The notes beneath the pieces were generated by a model. The model worked only from the letters and a program-made list of their open reading frames with translations. It had not been told where the DNA came from and did no database searches. DNA of 64,000 nt, from positions 62,001 through 126,000 of the forward strand of contig JBAUMF010000027.1 in the NCBI GenBank assembly GCA_049578545.1. Reading direction: 5' to 3'. Position 1 is the first letter of the stretch; each line of letters opens with the position of its first letter. This DNA comes from DASQBT01 sp049578545 (lineage in GTDB: Bacteria > Pseudomonadota > Gammaproteobacteria > Burkholderiales > Thiobacillaceae). Position numbers and translations under genes: made by a program. Below are positions 9,618 through 18,766 of the stretch, piece after piece.

Positions 9618-9644
9618 CCAAAACAATCGGGCCATAATTCAGGC

Positions 9645-11102
9645 ATGTCCCGATTCATCCTGCTGTTGCTTGGTTGTCTGTGGCTTGTTCCTGCGCAGGC
9701 AATTTCTTCCCCCGAGTTGCCCGCAGCCGTTATCAGCGCGCTCAAGAGCGTGGGCATCTCACCATCGCACGTAGGTGTGGTGGTATGGGAGGCGGGGAAA
9801 TCCGAGCCGCGTCTTGCTCACAAGGAGAAATCGAGCTTCAACCCGGCGTCGGTGATGAAGTTGCTGACAACCTATGCAGGACTGGATCTACTGGGCCCGG
9901 CGTATACCTGGAAGAATGAAGTCTATGTGGACGGGCCGATCGTCAAGGGAGTTCTAGACGGCAATCTCTACATCAAGGGTTATGGCGACCCCTATCTGAC
10001 CCTGGAGCGATTCTGGCTGCTGCTGCGTGAACTGAAGTTGCGCGGCATTGACGACATTCGCGGTGATGTCATTCTCGACGCAAGTTACTTTCCGGGCGAT
10101 GCGCCGGACCCCGCCAGTTTTGATGGCGATCCGCGGCGTGCCTATAATGCGCCCCCTTCGGCATTGCTGGTCAATTTCAATTCCACCACGCTTCGACTGG
10201 CGACGGATAGCGGTGTGTTTTTGGTCAATGCTGACCCGCTTCCGGTCCCGCTGATATTGGAGAACCACATCCAGATTGGCTCCGGCTCCTGCAACGATTG
10301 GCGTGATCACCTGGCGATGGAATATCAGAAGAACAATGGTACGCCGCGTCTGGTATTGACTGGGACCTATGCCTTGTCCTGTGGAGAAAAAACCACCGAG
10401 GTCAACCTGGGCGATCCGCTGGATACGACAGCCGGGTTGTTTCGCGCGCTGTGGGCAGAACAAAGCGGCAAGCTGCGTGGGGCGGTGCATGCCGGACTTG
10501 TACCACCGGCTGCACGGCTCTTTGAACAGTTTGATTCGCCGCCCCTTGCGGAGGTGCTGAGAAGCATCAACAAATGGAGCAACAATGTGATGGCGCGTCA
10601 CTTGTTTCTTACCCTGGGCGCAGAGGGGAAGGGACCGCCGGCCCGATTGGACAAGAGCATAGCCGTCATGCGCGGCTGGCTGAAAGCGAAGGGAATTGAT
10701 ACATCAGGAGTTGTGCTGGAAAACGGCGCTGGACTGTCCCGCATCGAGAGGATACGACCGATCAATCTGGCAAAGCTGCTGCAGGATGCCTGGCAAAGCC
10801 CGTTATCTTCTGAACTTGAATCTTCCCTGCCCATTGTTGCAGTGGATGGCACCATGAAAAGCCGTGGCAAGGATGATGATGTTGCCGGCCATGCGCACAT
10901 CAAGACAGGTACCCTTGCAGGTGCAAAAAACCTTGCGGGCTATCTCGTCGACAGAAATGGACGACGCTGGATTGTGGTCTTCTTCATCAATGACCTGAAT
11001 GCCGAGCGTGGGACCGATGCCCAGGATGCGTTACTGGAGTGGGTCTATCAGGGGGCAGGAATCAGGAATCAGAGAACAGAACGATCGGCCGACCCGCCAT
11101 GA
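9645..11102 (+). CDS. dacB: D-alanyl-D-alanine carboxypeptidase/endopeptidase (PBP4 type)
   Basis: The 485-residue protein has a signal peptide (residues 1-19, ending PAQA) and the three penicillin-binding motifs: SVMK (serine about residue 69), SNN in KWSNNVMARH, and KTG in HIKTGTLAG. The large insert between the first two motifs is typical of the peptidase S13/PBP4 class. It trims or hydrolyses peptide cross-links of peptidoglycan in the periplasm. It lies 27 bases after tviC and may share its transcript. The gene ends 13 bases before the convergent ubiD stop. Confidence 0.92.
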   Translation: MSRFILLLLGCLWLVPAQAISSPELPAAVISALKSVGISPSHVGVVVWEAGKSEPRLAHKEKSSFNPASVMKLLTTYAGLDLLGPAYTWKNEVYVDGPIVKGVLDGNLYIKGYGDPYLTLERFWLLLRELKLRGIDDIRGDVILDASYFPGDAPDPASFDGDPRRAYNAPPSALLVNFNSTTLRLATDSGVFLVNADPLPVPLILENHIQIGSGSCNDWRDHLAMEYQKNNGTPRLVLTGTYALSCGEKTTEVNLGDPLDTTAGLFRALWAEQSGKLRGAVHAGLVPPAARLFEQFDSPPLAEVLRSINKWSNNVMARHLFLTLGAEGKGPPARLDKSIAVMRGWLKAKGIDTSGVVLENGAGLSRIERIRPINLAKLLQDAWQSPLSSELESSLPIVAVDGTMKSRGKDDDVAGHAHIKTGTLAGAKNLAGYLVDRNGRRWIVVFFINDLNAERGTDAQDALLEWVYQGAGIRNQRTERSADPP

Positions 11103-11115
11103 GTAATTGAGCGGA

Positions 11116-12579
11116 CTAAGATCCAAGTTCGCTCATCATCGCATCCACGCGCTTCCTGACAGCTTCATCCATGCTGATGGGTGTCCCCCACTCCCGCTGG
11201 GTCTCACCGGGCCATTTGTTCGTGGCGTCGATACCCATTTTGCTGCCCAGTCCGGAAACCGGGCTGGCGAAGTCGAGGTAGTCGATAGGGGTGTTTTCCA
11301 CAAGCAGCGTGTCACGCGCAGGGTCGACACGCGTGGTCAGCGCCCAGATGACTTCTTTCCAGTCGCGCACATTCACGTCTTCATCAGTCACCAGAATGAA
11401 TTTTGTGTACATGAACTGGCGCAGAAAGCTCCACACGCCGAACATGACCCGCTTGGCGTGGCCAGGATAGCTCTTTTTCATGCTGACGACGGCGATGCGG
11501 TAGCTGCATCCTTCCGGCGGCAGGTAGAAATCGGTGATTTCGGGAAACTGCTTTTGCAACAGTGGCACAAATACCTCGTTGAGTGCCACCCCGAGAATGG
11601 CGGGTTCGTCCGGCGGCTTGCCAGTGTAAGTGGAATGGTAGATCGGGTCATGCCGCATCGTGATGCGGTCGATGGTAAATACCGGAAATGTTTCCACTTC
11701 ATTGTAGTAACCAGTGTGGTCGCCAAAAGGACCTTCTGCTGCCAGGTCATCTGGGTGGATGTGTCCTTCGAGGACCATCTCGGCATGGGCCGGCACCTGC
11801 AAATCGCTGCCGATGCATTTGACCACCCCGGTTTTCGAGCCGCGCAGCAAGCCGGCAAACTGGTATTCGGAAAGCGAATCGGGCACCGGCGTCACGGCAG
11901 CCAGAATGGTGGCCGGGTCAGCACCCAGCGCTACGGCGAGGGGAAAGGGCTTGCCCGGATGAATCTGCTGGAAATCGCGAAAATCCAGGGCGCCGCCACG
12001 ATGCGCCAGCCAGCGCATGATCACCCGGTTGGGGCCAATCACTTGTTGGCGATAGATGCCCAGGTTTTGCCGGGATTTGTGCGGACCTTTGGTGACCACC
12101 AGGCCCCAGGTGATCAATGGCCCGGCGTCGCCTGGCCAGCAGGTTTGGATGGGCAATCTTGACAGGTCAACTTGGTTCCCTTCCCAGACCACATCCTGGC
12201 AAGGGCCGGAGCGCAATTCCCGGGGCGCCATGTTTAGCACCTGCTTGAGCATCGGAAGTTTTTCCCAGGCGTCCTTCAGGCCATTGGGTGGCTCAGGTTC
12301 TTTCAGATAAGCCAGCAGCTGACCGATTTCCCTCAGCTTGTCCGGACTACCTGCGCCCATGCCCAATGCGACCCGCCTCACCGTGCCGAACAGGTTGCCC
12401 AGCACTGGCATGTCATGGCCCCTGGGTTTCTCAAACAGGATAGCGGGCCCGCCCTGTTTGAGCATCCGGTCGCAAAACTCGGTCATTTCCAGATGCGGGT
12501 CGACTTCCAGTCGAACGCGTTTCAATTCGTCCTGCTTTTCCAGCTGGGAAATGAAATCCCTCAGGTCGGTATAGTTCAT
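11116..12579 (-). CDS. ubiD: UbiD family 3-octaprenyl-4-hydroxybenzoate decarboxylase
   Basis: The 487-residue protein is full length for UbiD and starts with [22 protein letters not shown]. It carries the family blocks [10 protein letters not shown] and [22 protein letters not shown] (positions ~270 and ~385), which contribute to the prenylated-FMN and substrate sites. It decarboxylates polyprenyl-4-hydroxybenzoate in ubiquinone synthesis and needs UbiX for its cofactor; ubiX is not in the window. It is read on the minus strand downstream of dolP, but a perfect palindrome at 12641-12682 separates the two, suggesting separate transcription. Confidence 0.95.
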   Translation of the reverse strand: MNYTDLRDFISQLEKQDELKRVRLEVDPHLEMTEFCDRMLKQGGPAILFEKPRGHDMPVLGNLFGTVRRVALGMGAGSPDKLREIGQLLAYLKEPEPPNGLKDAWEKLPMLKQVLNMAPRELRSGPCQDVVWEGNQVDLSRLPIQTCWPGDAGPLITWGLVVTKGPHKSRQNLGIYRQQVIGPNRVIMRWLAHRGGALDFRDFQQIHPGKPFPLAVALGADPATILAAVTPVPDSLSEYQFAGLLRGSKTGVVKCIGSDLQVPAHAEMVLEGHIHPDDLAAEGPFGDHTGYYNEVETFPVFTIDRITMRHDPIYHSTYTGKPPDEPAILGVALNEVFVPLLQKQFPEITDFYLPPEGCSYRIAVVSMKKSYPGHAKRVMFGVWSFLRQFMYTKFILVTDEDVNVRDWKEVIWALTTRVDPARDTLLVENTPIDYLDFASPVSGLGSKMGIDATNKWPGETQREWGTPISMDEAVRKRVDAMMSELGS

Positions 12580-12640
12580 GAACGGCTTTGTCTCAGGAGC
12601 ACCAGGACCGTCAAGAATATACCGGGAAAGGACACCGTTA

Positions 12641-12682
12641 CGCTATCCGGTTTCAGGGACAGCGCCCTGAAACCGGATAGCG
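12641..12682. terminator. Perfect 18-bp inverted repeat, terminator-like
   Basis: CGCTATCCGGTTTCAGGG and its exact complement flank a six-base loop. The palindrome lies 7 bases past the dolP stop and about 60 bases ahead of ubiD. No run of T follows on either strand, so it is not a classical intrinsic terminator. It could still stabilise the 3' end of the dolP message or bind a protein. Confidence 0.6.
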
Positions 12683-12688
12683 CAAGAT

Positions 12689-13264
12689 CTAATCGGTGTA
12701 TTCAATAACCTTGACCACTTTGACTACACCGCCGCTGGTGGCGGCGACCTCTGCTGCCTTGTCTGCCTCGGCATGGGTCAACAAGCCCATAAGATAGACA
12801 ACTCCGGCCTCGGTAACCACTTTTACATGGTTGAAGCTGACCCCCTTCTTGCTATCCATGAGCCGGGTTTTGACCTTGGTGGTAATGCTGCTGTCATTGG
12901 CTTCAGAGGTATAAGATGTAACCCCGGATACCGCGACTTCGTTGTATACCTTGCGCACTTTCGGGACGCCCTTGATGACTTCTTCAACCCTGGCCTTGGT
13001 CGCGTCGTCGGGGGCCTGGCCGGTAAGCAGGACGTTGTGATTGTAGCTGGTGACGCTGACGCTGACCGCAGCGTGGGGGAAGGCTTCATGCAGGCGCTTG
13101 AGGCCACGCAGTTCGATTTCCTCGTCATCCACATAAGCGCCTGCCTTGCGCCGGTCGTCGGCAACCATTACGGCGGTCGCTGCACCAGCCGCCACCACGG
13201 CCACACAACCATTGAGCGCAGGGGCCAGAGCTGCAATCAGAGCCAGATAAAGAATTCCACGCAT
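12689..13264 (-). CDS. dolP: Outer-membrane BON-domain lipoprotein (DolP/YraP type)
   Basis: The 191-residue protein starts with a lipoprotein signal peptide; the lipobox cysteine is in LNGC at about residue 20. Two BON domains follow (about 45-110 and 118-190), seen as VSVTSYNHNVLLTGQAP and VKVVTEAGVVYLMGLL. DolP proteins bind anionic lipids at the outer membrane and division site and help envelope integrity and amidase activation. The start overlaps the diaA stop as TAATG, and the order yraN-diaA-dolP matches that in many proteobacteria. Confidence 0.88.
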   Translation of the reverse strand: MRGILYLALIAALAPALNGCVAVVAAGAATAVMVADDRRKAGAYVDDEEIELRGLKRLHEAFPHAAVSVSVTSYNHNVLLTGQAPDDATKARVEEVIKGVPKVRKVYNEVAVSGVTSYTSEANDSSITTKVKTRLMDSKKGVSFNHVKVVTEAGVVYLMGLLTHAEADKAAEVAATSGGVVKVVKVIEYTD

Positions 13265-13854
13265 TAAGCTACTCCCAATAAGACGCTATCCACCACATCG
13301 CAAAGACAGTGGACGGTTAATAAATGAATTTCCTGGATGCGGGCGGTGTTTTCCGCCGGCACGCAGATAAGAACGTCATTGTCGTTCATTTGTTCCGCAA
13401 GATTTCCTCCATCCCGTCCGGTAAGCGCGACCACAGACATGTCGCGCTCGTGCGCAGCCTGGGCAGCGCGGATTACGTTTTCGGAATTGCCACTGGTTGA
13501 AATGGCCAGCAGTACATCACCAGGCTGGCCAAGCGCAGATACCTGCCGGGCGAAAACCTGATTGTAGGAATAATTGTTGGCAATGGAGGTGAGCGTCGAT
13601 GTGTCAGTTGTGAGTGCTATCGCAGCCAGTCCGGGGCGCTCCTTCTCAAAACGATTCACCATTTCCGAAACCCATTGCTGTGCTGTTGCAGCCGACCCGC
13701 CATTACCACAGGCCAGGACCTTGCCATCGCTCATAACACATTGAAGAATCCGCTCGGCTGCCCGGGCGGTCGGTGCAGACATCTGTTCTGCAACCTCTAG
13801 TATCTGTCGAGCTGCGTGTTCGAAATGATCCCGAATGCGAACTGAAGAATCCAT
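13264..13854 (-). CDS. diaA: SIS-domain protein DiaA/GmhA-like
   Basis: The protein is 196 residues from the ATG at 13854; an upstream in-frame ATG would run into yraN. It is one SIS sugar-phosphate isomerase-type domain with [13 protein letters not shown] (~50-62) and [12 protein letters not shown] (~112). Two functions share this fold: GmhA sedoheptulose-7-phosphate isomerase and DiaA, a tetrameric DnaA-binding initiation factor. The position between yraN and dolP favours DiaA, as in enterobacteria. The gene starts 7 bases after the yraN stop. Confidence 0.82.
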   Translation of the reverse strand: MDSSVRIRDHFEHAARQILEVAEQMSAPTARAAERILQCVMSDGKVLACGNGGSAATAQQWVSEMVNRFEKERPGLAAIALTTDTSTLTSIANNYSYNQVFARQVSALGQPGDVLLAISTSGNSENVIRAAQAAHERDMSVVALTGRDGGNLAEQMNDNDVLICVPAENTARIQEIHLLTVHCLCDVVDSVLLGVA

Positions 13855-13861
13855 CTGCCTA

Positions 13862-14215
13862 TTATCCCACATCACCAAATGCGTTCCTGATCCAGACCGG
13901 GTGGTTGTGCACCCCATCCAGGGTTACGACGTCGAATCGGCAGGGGGGAACTGCGGGCTGCCTGGCAAGGTACTCCCGGGCGGCCAGCGCGATGCGTCGT
14001 TGTTTCGCAGCGGTGATGCTTTCGGCTGCGCTACCGAAGTCCTTGCGGCTGCGGCTGCGTACTTCAACAAATACGAGCACGTCCTGATCCTGCATGATCA
14101 GGTCGATTTCGCCAAAGCGGCTGCGTACATTGCGCGACACGAATGTCAGGCCTTGAGCTTTCAAATAAGCTTCCGCCCGTCCTTCGGCGGATTTTCCGAG
14201 GAGTAGTCGCAACAT
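13862..14215 (-). CDS. yraN: YraN/UPF0102 endonuclease-fold protein
   Basis: The 117-residue protein has the nuclease-like core of UPF0102: [12 protein letters not shown], then the acidic GEIDLIMQD and VFVEVRSR, corresponding to the (G)EIDL and E-x-K-type motif in which Arg replaces the usual Lys. The ATG at 14215 is preferred over 14284 because the latter would overlap the start of rsmI and add a non-conserved leader. The family resembles Holliday-junction resolvases, but its role is not settled. It is divergent from rsmI with only 14 bases between the starts. Confidence 0.85.
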   Translation of the reverse strand: MLRLLLGKSAEGRAEAYLKAQGLTFVSRNVRSRFGEIDLIMQDQDVLVFVEVRSRSRKDFGSAAESITAAKQRRIALAAREYLARQPAVPPCRFDVVTLDGVHNHPVWIRNAFGDVG

Positions 14216-14229
14216 GAGAAAATAAGACG

Positions 14230-15096
14230 GTGAGCAAGGTACAGTTGAGGCTGACGCCCGGATTATATGTAGTCGCCACCCCAATCGGAAATCTGGGGGA
14301 CGTTACCTTGCGTGCGCTGGAAGTATTGGGACAAGTCGACTGCGTGGCTGCGGAAGACACAAGGGTAAGCCGCCAGCTGCTCGACCACTTCGGCTTGCGC
14401 AAAGAAATGATTTCAGTGCGCGAACATAATGAGCTTCAAAGTGCGGAAGGAATCATTGAGCGCATTCGGGCCGGCCAGACTGTAGCGTATGTAACGGATG
14501 CGGGTACACCCGCGGTGTCTGATCCGGGCGCTCGCCTGGTGGCCGCAGCCAAGCGCGAGAATGTTCCTGTTGTTCCGCTACCCGGCCCCAATGCTGCCGT
14601 GGCGGCCCTGTCTGCCAGCGGACAGGTATTTGAGCACTGGCTGTTCTACGGGTTCTTGCCGGCCAAAGGTGAAGCCAGAAAGAAGGTGCTAGAGGGTCTA
14701 AAAAGTCTGCCCTATGGCCTGCTGTTCTACGAGTCGCCACACCGCATTCTTTCGACTGTGGCAGACATGAATGCCATCCTGGGGGCAGATCGTACCCTGA
14801 CCATCGCGCGCGAATTGAGCAAGCTGTTTGAGCAGATTCATTCCCTCCAACTTGGCGAAGCGGAAGCCTGGCTTGCACAGGATCCCAACCGTCAGCGGGG
14901 TGAATTTGTTCTGATTGTCTCCGGAGTATTGCCTGATCATAATCAGGACGTACGCGAACAGAAACGGGTTCTGCATCTGCTGCTGGAGGAATTGCCTGTC
15001 AGCCGTGCGGCGAACCTGGCGGCCAAATTGACTGGAGCGAAGAAGAATACCTTGTACGAGTTGGCGTTGGGAATGAAGCAGGGGATTCAGGAATGA
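14230..15096 (+). CDS. rsmI: 16S rRNA (cytidine-1402-2'-O)-methyltransferase
   Basis: The 288-residue SAM-dependent methyltransferase of the tetrapyrrole-methylase fold starts with GTG at 14230, needed to keep the conserved [18 protein letters not shown]. Other motifs are [26 protein letters not shown] and [12 protein letters not shown]. RsmI adds the 2'-O-methyl group at C1402 in the ribosomal P site. The stop overlaps the pyrC start as ATGA. Promoter elements must lie within the divergent yraN gene. Confidence 0.95.
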   Translation: MSKVQLRLTPGLYVVATPIGNLGDVTLRALEVLGQVDCVAAEDTRVSRQLLDHFGLRKEMISVREHNELQSAEGIIERIRAGQTVAYVTDAGTPAVSDPGARLVAAAKRENVPVVPLPGPNAAVAALSASGQVFEHWLFYGFLPAKGEARKKVLEGLKSLPYGLLFYESPHRILSTVADMNAILGADRTLTIARELSKLFEQIHSLQLGEAEAWLAQDPNRQRGEFVLIVSGVLPDHNQDVREQKRVLHLLLEELPVSRAANLAAKLTGAKKNTLYELALGMKQGIQE

Positions 15097-16124
15097 ATGT
15101 AATAACACTCACCCGTCCAGATGACTGGCACCTGCATCTGCGGGATGGGAACGACATGGCTTCCGTATTGCCTGATACGGCAAAGCGCTTTGCCCGCGCC
15201 ATCGTCATGCCCAACCTGAAGCCACCGGTCACCACCGTCAATTTGGCATCTGCGTATCGAGCCCGCATTCTGGCCGCACTGCCGCCGGGGTTGGCTTTCG
15301 AACCGTTGATGACGTTGTACCTCACTGACAACACAAGGCCCGAAGAAATCGCTCGCGCCAAACAGAGCGGCTTCATCCATGCAGTCAAATATTTTCCTGC
15401 CGGGGCGACGACCAATTCTGATTCGGGTGTCACTGAACTGACCAAAGCCTACCCGGCCATTGCGGCGATCGAAGCACATGATTTGCCGCTCCTGCTGCAT
15501 GGAGAGGTTACCGATCCAGATGTGGACGTGTTTGACCGGGAGGCAGTGTTTATTGACCGCCTTCTCACCCGGCTGATAAGAGACTTTCCAAAACTCAGGA
15601 TCGTGCTGGAACACATCACGACTCGTCAGGCGGCAGAGTTTGTAACTGCTGCCTCGTCCAATCTGGCGGCAACGATTACCGCCCATCATTTGTTATATAA
15701 CCGGAATGCAATGTTTAAGGGGGGTATCCGCCCGCACTATTATTGTCTGCCGGTTTTGAAGCGCGAGTTGCACAGGGAGGCTCTGATTAACGCCGCGACC
15801 TCCGGTAATGCCAAATTTTTCCTTGGCACTGACTCTGCCCCCCATGTGCAAACTGCCAAAGAGACTGCATGCGGTTGTGCGGGGATCTATACCGCGCATG
15901 CTGCAATCGAGCTCTATGCAGAAATCTTTGAAGCCGCAGGGGCGTTGGGAAAGCTCGAAGCCTTTGCCAGTTTTTACGGAGCCGATTTTTATCATCTGCC
16001 GCGCAACACAGAAAGAATTGGCTTGAAGAAAGAGAGCTGGGCGGCACCCGATGAAATCACCATGGGTGGACAGCCACTTATTCCGCTGCGTGCCGGCGAA
16101 GCGATTGGCTGGAGGTTGGTTTAG
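15093..16124 (+). CDS. pyrC: Dihydroorotase (class II)
   Basis: The 343-residue amidohydrolase converts carbamoyl-aspartate to dihydroorotate in pyrimidine synthesis. The metal ligands are visible as [10 protein letters not shown] (residues ~10-19), the carbamylated lysine in [28 protein letters not shown] and GTDSAPH. Length and motifs match the PyrC group of proteobacteria. It is translationally coupled to rsmI and followed by stem-loops that probably end the transcript. Confidence 0.96.
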   Translation: MNVITLTRPDDWHLHLRDGNDMASVLPDTAKRFARAIVMPNLKPPVTTVNLASAYRARILAALPPGLAFEPLMTLYLTDNTRPEEIARAKQSGFIHAVKYFPAGATTNSDSGVTELTKAYPAIAAIEAHDLPLLLHGEVTDPDVDVFDREAVFIDRLLTRLIRDFPKLRIVLEHITTRQAAEFVTAASSNLAATITAHHLLYNRNAMFKGGIRPHYYCLPVLKRELHREALINAATSGNAKFFLGTDSAPHVQTAKETACGCAGIYTAHAAIELYAEIFEAAGALGKLEAFASFYGADFYHLPRNTERIGLKKESWAAPDEITMGGQPLIPLRAGEAIGWRLV

Positions 16125-16131
16125 ACAAAAC

Positions 16132-16200
16132 AACGGCAGGTCTTGCGCCTGCCGTTCCGGAAGCATGAAGGCTTCCAAAATGCCGCAGATTATCTGCGGC
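16132..16200. terminator. Cluster of stem-loops between convergent genes
   Basis: Three hairpins lie between pyrC and the convergent DUF1269 gene: AACGGCAGG/CCTGCCGTT at 16132-16156, GGAAGC/GCTTCC around 16158-16175, and GCCGCAGA-TTA-TCTGCGGC at 16182-16200. On the minus strand the first is followed by TTGTTTTGTC, a passable T-rich tail; on the plus strand the tails are weak. Bidirectional termination is likely. Confidence 0.65.
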
Positions 16201-16210
16201 GGGGAGATTG

Positions 16211-16723
16211 TCAGGGAAAGGCGGGAATGGTCGGTTCCGTCATGTTGCCACTGCTTTCGGGATGCTGGCTGATCACTTGCCGCTTTATTTCATCAACGCG
16301 GCCACCTGGAACATCAACCATCATCAGAATGCGGCCAGATTCAATGCCGGCCTCAAATGTTTTCAGGCGCGAATTGGGGATTGACGAGGCCACCATGCTG
16401 GATACCCAGGCGCCGAAAGCTGCGCCTATCAAGGCAGTAACCAGAATGGTCACCAGTTGAAGGTTGACACCTGCTGGCGGGAAGAGAATGGCAGCCAGCC
16501 CGGCGAGAATGCCAATTGCGCCGCCTAGGGCCAAGCCTGTTTCGGCGCCATGGACAACATCGGTTTTTTGCAAGACGCTCGCTTCATGAAGTCCCTCCAG
16601 GGGAACACCATCTTTGGCGAGAACATGAATGTGACCATCCTCAATACGGTTCAAGAGAAGTTCATCACGAATCCGTCTTGCTGTTTCGGTGTTGGGCACC
16701 ATGAAGTAAAGCCGTCTCCTCAT
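16211..16723 (-). CDS. DUF1269-type membrane protein
   Basis: The protein is 170 residues from the ATG at 16723, which sits behind GAGGAGA at a good distance. The first ~70 residues resemble the general-stress-protein-17M/DUF1269 fold (RLYFMVPNTETARRIRDEL and ENxxxxGLxxA-like turns). Two glycine-rich membrane segments follow (GLALGGAIGILAGLAAILF and LVTILVTALIGAAFGAWV), then a C-terminal domain ending in DEIKRQVIS. Members are linked to stress and membrane functions but lack a defined activity. It is monocistronic and convergent with pyrC. Confidence 0.75.
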   Translation of the reverse strand: MRRRLYFMVPNTETARRIRDELLLNRIEDGHIHVLAKDGVPLEGLHEASVLQKTDVVHGAETGLALGGAIGILAGLAAILFPPAGVNLQLVTILVTALIGAAFGAWVSSMVASSIPNSRLKTFEAGIESGRILMMVDVPGGRVDEIKRQVISQHPESSGNMTEPTIPAFP

Positions 16724-16824
16724 TTGTGTTCTCCTCAGTTTCATTGGGCCCGCAAGGACCGGAGCGGAGTCGCAAGTCCGGCCCCATGTCTCTTGTTAGA
16801 CAATTAAAATGAACTAATCAACCT

Positions 16825-16830
16825 TATAAT
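16825..16830 (+). promoter_or_regulatory. Candidate -10 element of rnpB
   Basis: A perfect TATAAT lies 6-7 bases ahead of the expected 5' end of the RNase P RNA. The -35 region at normal spacing (about AATTAA) is poor, so the assignment rests on the -10 match and position alone. Confidence 0.55.
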
Positions 16831-16835
16831 GAATA

Positions 16836-17155
16836 TGGGTGAGTTGATCGGGCAATCGCCGCCGGCTTTGCCGGGGGAGGAAAGTCCGGGCTCCATAGAG
16901 CAGGATGACGGCTAACGGCCGTACGCCGCAAGGCGAGGAACAGGGCCACAGAGACGAGTCTTTGCAAACGCCGCGCTTGCGCGGCTGCGTTGCAAAGGGT
17001 GAAACGCGGTAACCTCCATCCGGAGCAACACCAAATAGGCAGGCGATGATGTGGCTCGCTGAGTCTGCGGGTAGGTGGCTTGAACCCGTCAGTAATGATG
17101 GGTCTAGAGGAATGATTGTCCATGACAGAACCCGGCTTATAGATCTGCTCACCCA
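16836..17155 (+). ncRNA. rnpB: RNase P RNA, bacterial type A
   Basis: The catalytic RNA of RNase P matures the 5' ends of tRNAs. The diagnostic segments are present in order: GAGGAAAGTCCGGGCTCC at about 16876, AGAGACGAG near 16950, GGGTGAAACGCGG near 16999, GGTAGGTGGCTTGAACC near 17072, GACAGAACCCGGCTTAT near 17125. The 5' GGGTGAG pairs with the 3' CTCACCC to close helix P1, which fixes the ends at about 16836 and 17155. A strong intrinsic terminator follows. Confidence 0.96.
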
Positions 17156-17202
17156 ATTTAATTTAATTCAATGAGTTATATGGATAACCTTAGATGAATA
17201 GT

Positions 17203-17231
17203 AAAAAACCGCGCCTAGAGCGCGGTTTTTT
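17203..17231 (+). terminator. Intrinsic terminator after rnpB
   Basis: The stem CCGCGC/GCGCGG with loop CTAGA is flanked by a run of A upstream and a run of six T downstream. It works on paper in both directions. It separates rnpB from the dcw promoter. Confidence 0.9.
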
Positions 17232-17300
17232 ATAACCATGACTCTTTTCATCTCGTTGCGCTAAGTCATTGAGCTTTTTGGGAATTTTTCAAATTATCGC

Positions 17301-17330
17301 TTGACTCCTCCCCGTAGGCTTCTCTATAGT
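17301..17330 (+). promoter_or_regulatory. dcw cluster (mraZ) sigma-70 promoter
   Basis: TTGACT at 17301-17306 and TATAGT at 17325-17330 are 18 bases apart, close to consensus for a housekeeping promoter. The -10 element touches the first repeat of the MraZ operator, and mraZ begins 66 bases downstream. Confidence 0.8.
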
Positions 17331-17364
17331 GGGTGAATGTGGTTTTTTGTGGGTAATTGTGGAT
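17330..17364 (+). promoter_or_regulatory. MraZ operator: four TGG-type direct repeats
   Basis: TGGGT, TGGTT, TGGGT and TGGAT start at 17330, 17340, 17350 and 17360, exactly 10 bases apart. In E. coli and Mycoplasma, MraZ binds direct repeats of the TGGGN type spaced by five bases upstream of its own gene. The position, at and just after the -10 box, fits autorepression of the whole cluster. The repeat pattern is directly visible; binding is inferred. Confidence 0.82.
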
Positions 17365-17396
17365 AATCCGCACCCACGGCCAGAAGGGGAGATGGG

Positions 17397-17843
17397 GTGT
17401 TCAGGGGAGTCACAACCGTCAGTCTGGATAGCAAGGGGCGCCTGGTCGTGCCGGCCCGCTATCGGGATGCGCTTGTCACCTTGGCGGAAGGTCGGGTGGT
17501 GGTGACGGCCGACGCCAGTCAATGTCTGCTGCTTTATCCCGAGCCTGAGTGGGGGCCGGTCGAAAAGAGACTTATGGAACTTCCCGCATTCAATTCGCGC
17601 ATTCGTCAATTGCAGCGGCTTATGGTGGGTCATGCCGAAGTCCTCGATCTGGATGCCAACGGCCGCATCCTGTTGACCCCATCCCTGCGCCAATTCGCCG
17701 CCCTGGAGAAATCTGTCGTTCTGGTAGGGCAGGGTTCGAAATTTGAATTGTGGAATGACGCGCGCTGGAATGCGCTTGTGGAAGAGGCGTTGTCATTCAA
17801 GGATGGTGAAATGCCCCCCGAGCTGGAGGGATTCACCTTGTGA
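17397..17843 (+). CDS. mraZ: Transcriptional regulator MraZ
   Basis: The 148-residue AbrB-fold DNA-binding protein is first in the dcw cluster. It starts with GTG at 17397 behind GGGGAGA and has the two MraZ half-domains, visible as FRGVTTVSLDSKGRLVVPARYRD and AEVLDLDANGRILLTPSLRQFA, each with the conserved D-x-x-G-R-(L/I) turn. It forms a ring that binds the repeats upstream and represses the operon. The stop overlaps the GTG start of rsmH. Confidence 0.95.
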   Translation: MFRGVTTVSLDSKGRLVVPARYRDALVTLAEGRVVVTADASQCLLLYPEPEWGPVEKRLMELPAFNSRIRQLQRLMVGHAEVLDLDANGRILLTPSLRQFAALEKSVVLVGQGSKFELWNDARWNALVEEALSFKDGEMPPELEGFTL

Positions 17844-18766
17844 GTGATTTGGTCCACGTGCCGGTTTTGGCACGTGAGGCACTGGAGGCATTGTCGATCA
17901 AGCCCGCAGGTCGATACGTGGATGCAACGTTTGGGCGCGGGGGGCACAGTCGTTTGATTTTGCAGCAGCTGGGCCCGGAAGGAAGTCTGTTGGCGCTGGA
18001 TCAGGATCCGGCGGCGGTAGAAGCGGGTAAGGAGATACGTGATCCCCGCTTTACCCTGGTTCAGTCACGCTTCTCGCAGATCGGAAACGTGCTGGCAGAG
18101 AACGGATGGGAAAGGGTGGATGGCATCTTGCTGGATATCGGCGTGTCGTCACCTCAGTTGGGTGAAGCGGAGCGGGGCTTTAGCTTTCGTCAGGATGGTC
18201 CCTTGGACATGCGCATGAACCCCGAACAGGGAACGAGCGCAGCGGACTGGCTGGCAGTGGCAGAAGAAAAAGAGATTGAGGAGGTGGTGAGGAATTATGG
18301 CGAGGAACGGTTTGCTCGACAGATTGCGCGCGCGATTGCTCAGGCGGGTGCGACAACGCCAATCCACCGAACCGCTCAACTTGCGCAGATCATTGCCGGC
18401 GCCGTTCGCAGCCGCGAACCGGGGCAGCATCCGGCGACGCGTACCTTTCAGGCTTTACGGATTTACCTCAATCAGGAGCTTGAAGAGTTGAAGGCAGCGC
18501 TCCCGGTGTGCGTGCGCAGCCTGCTGCCGAGCGGCCGGCTTGTGGTTATCAGTTTTCACTCGCTTGAAGATCGCATCGTCAAACGCTTCATGCGGGAGGA
18601 GGCGGCTGGAGAACAGGCTCCAGCAAAATTGCCTGTACGTGCAGCAAATCTGAAGCCAGGTCGCCTGCGATTGATTGGCCGTGCGATTCGTGCATCAGAG
18701 CAGGAAGTTGCAGCCAATCCCAGGGCACGGAGCGCGGTGTTGCGGGTTGCGGAGCGTGTGGCATGA
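17840..18766 (+). CDS. rsmH: 16S rRNA (cytosine-1402-N4)-methyltransferase
   Basis: This 308-residue SAM-dependent enzyme, also called MraW, adds the N4-methyl group at C1402, complementing RsmI encoded upstream. Motifs are HVPVLAREALEAL, DATFGRGGHSRLIL, LALDQDP, DGILLDIGVSSPQL and GRLVVISFHSLEDRIVKRFM. GTG at 17840 overlaps the mraZ stop (GTGA). The stop overlaps the ftsL start as ATGA. Confidence 0.96.
   Translation: MSDLVHVPVLAREALEALSIKPAGRYVDATFGRGGHSRLILQQLGPEGSLLALDQDPAAVEAGKEIRDPRFTLVQSRFSQIGNVLAENGWERVDGILLDIGVSSPQLGEAERGFSFRQDGPLDMRMNPEQGTSAADWLAVAEEKEIEEVVRNYGEERFARQIARAIAQAGATTPIHRTAQLAQIIAGAVRSREPGQHPATRTFQALRIYLNQELEELKAALPVCVRSLLPSGRLVVISFHSLEDRIVKRFMREEAAGEQAPAKLPVRAANLKPGRLRLIGRAIRASEQEVAANPRARSAVLRVAERVA

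Noticed and set aside
13862..14284. A longer yraN start at 14284
   Set aside because: It would overlap rsmI by 55 bases and add a leader not resembling the family; ATG at 14215 gives the normal N terminus.
16814..17156. Minus-strand frames of 110-112 residues over the RNase P RNA
   Set aside because: The region is a structured RNA gene with all conserved rnpB segments; the frames are incidental.
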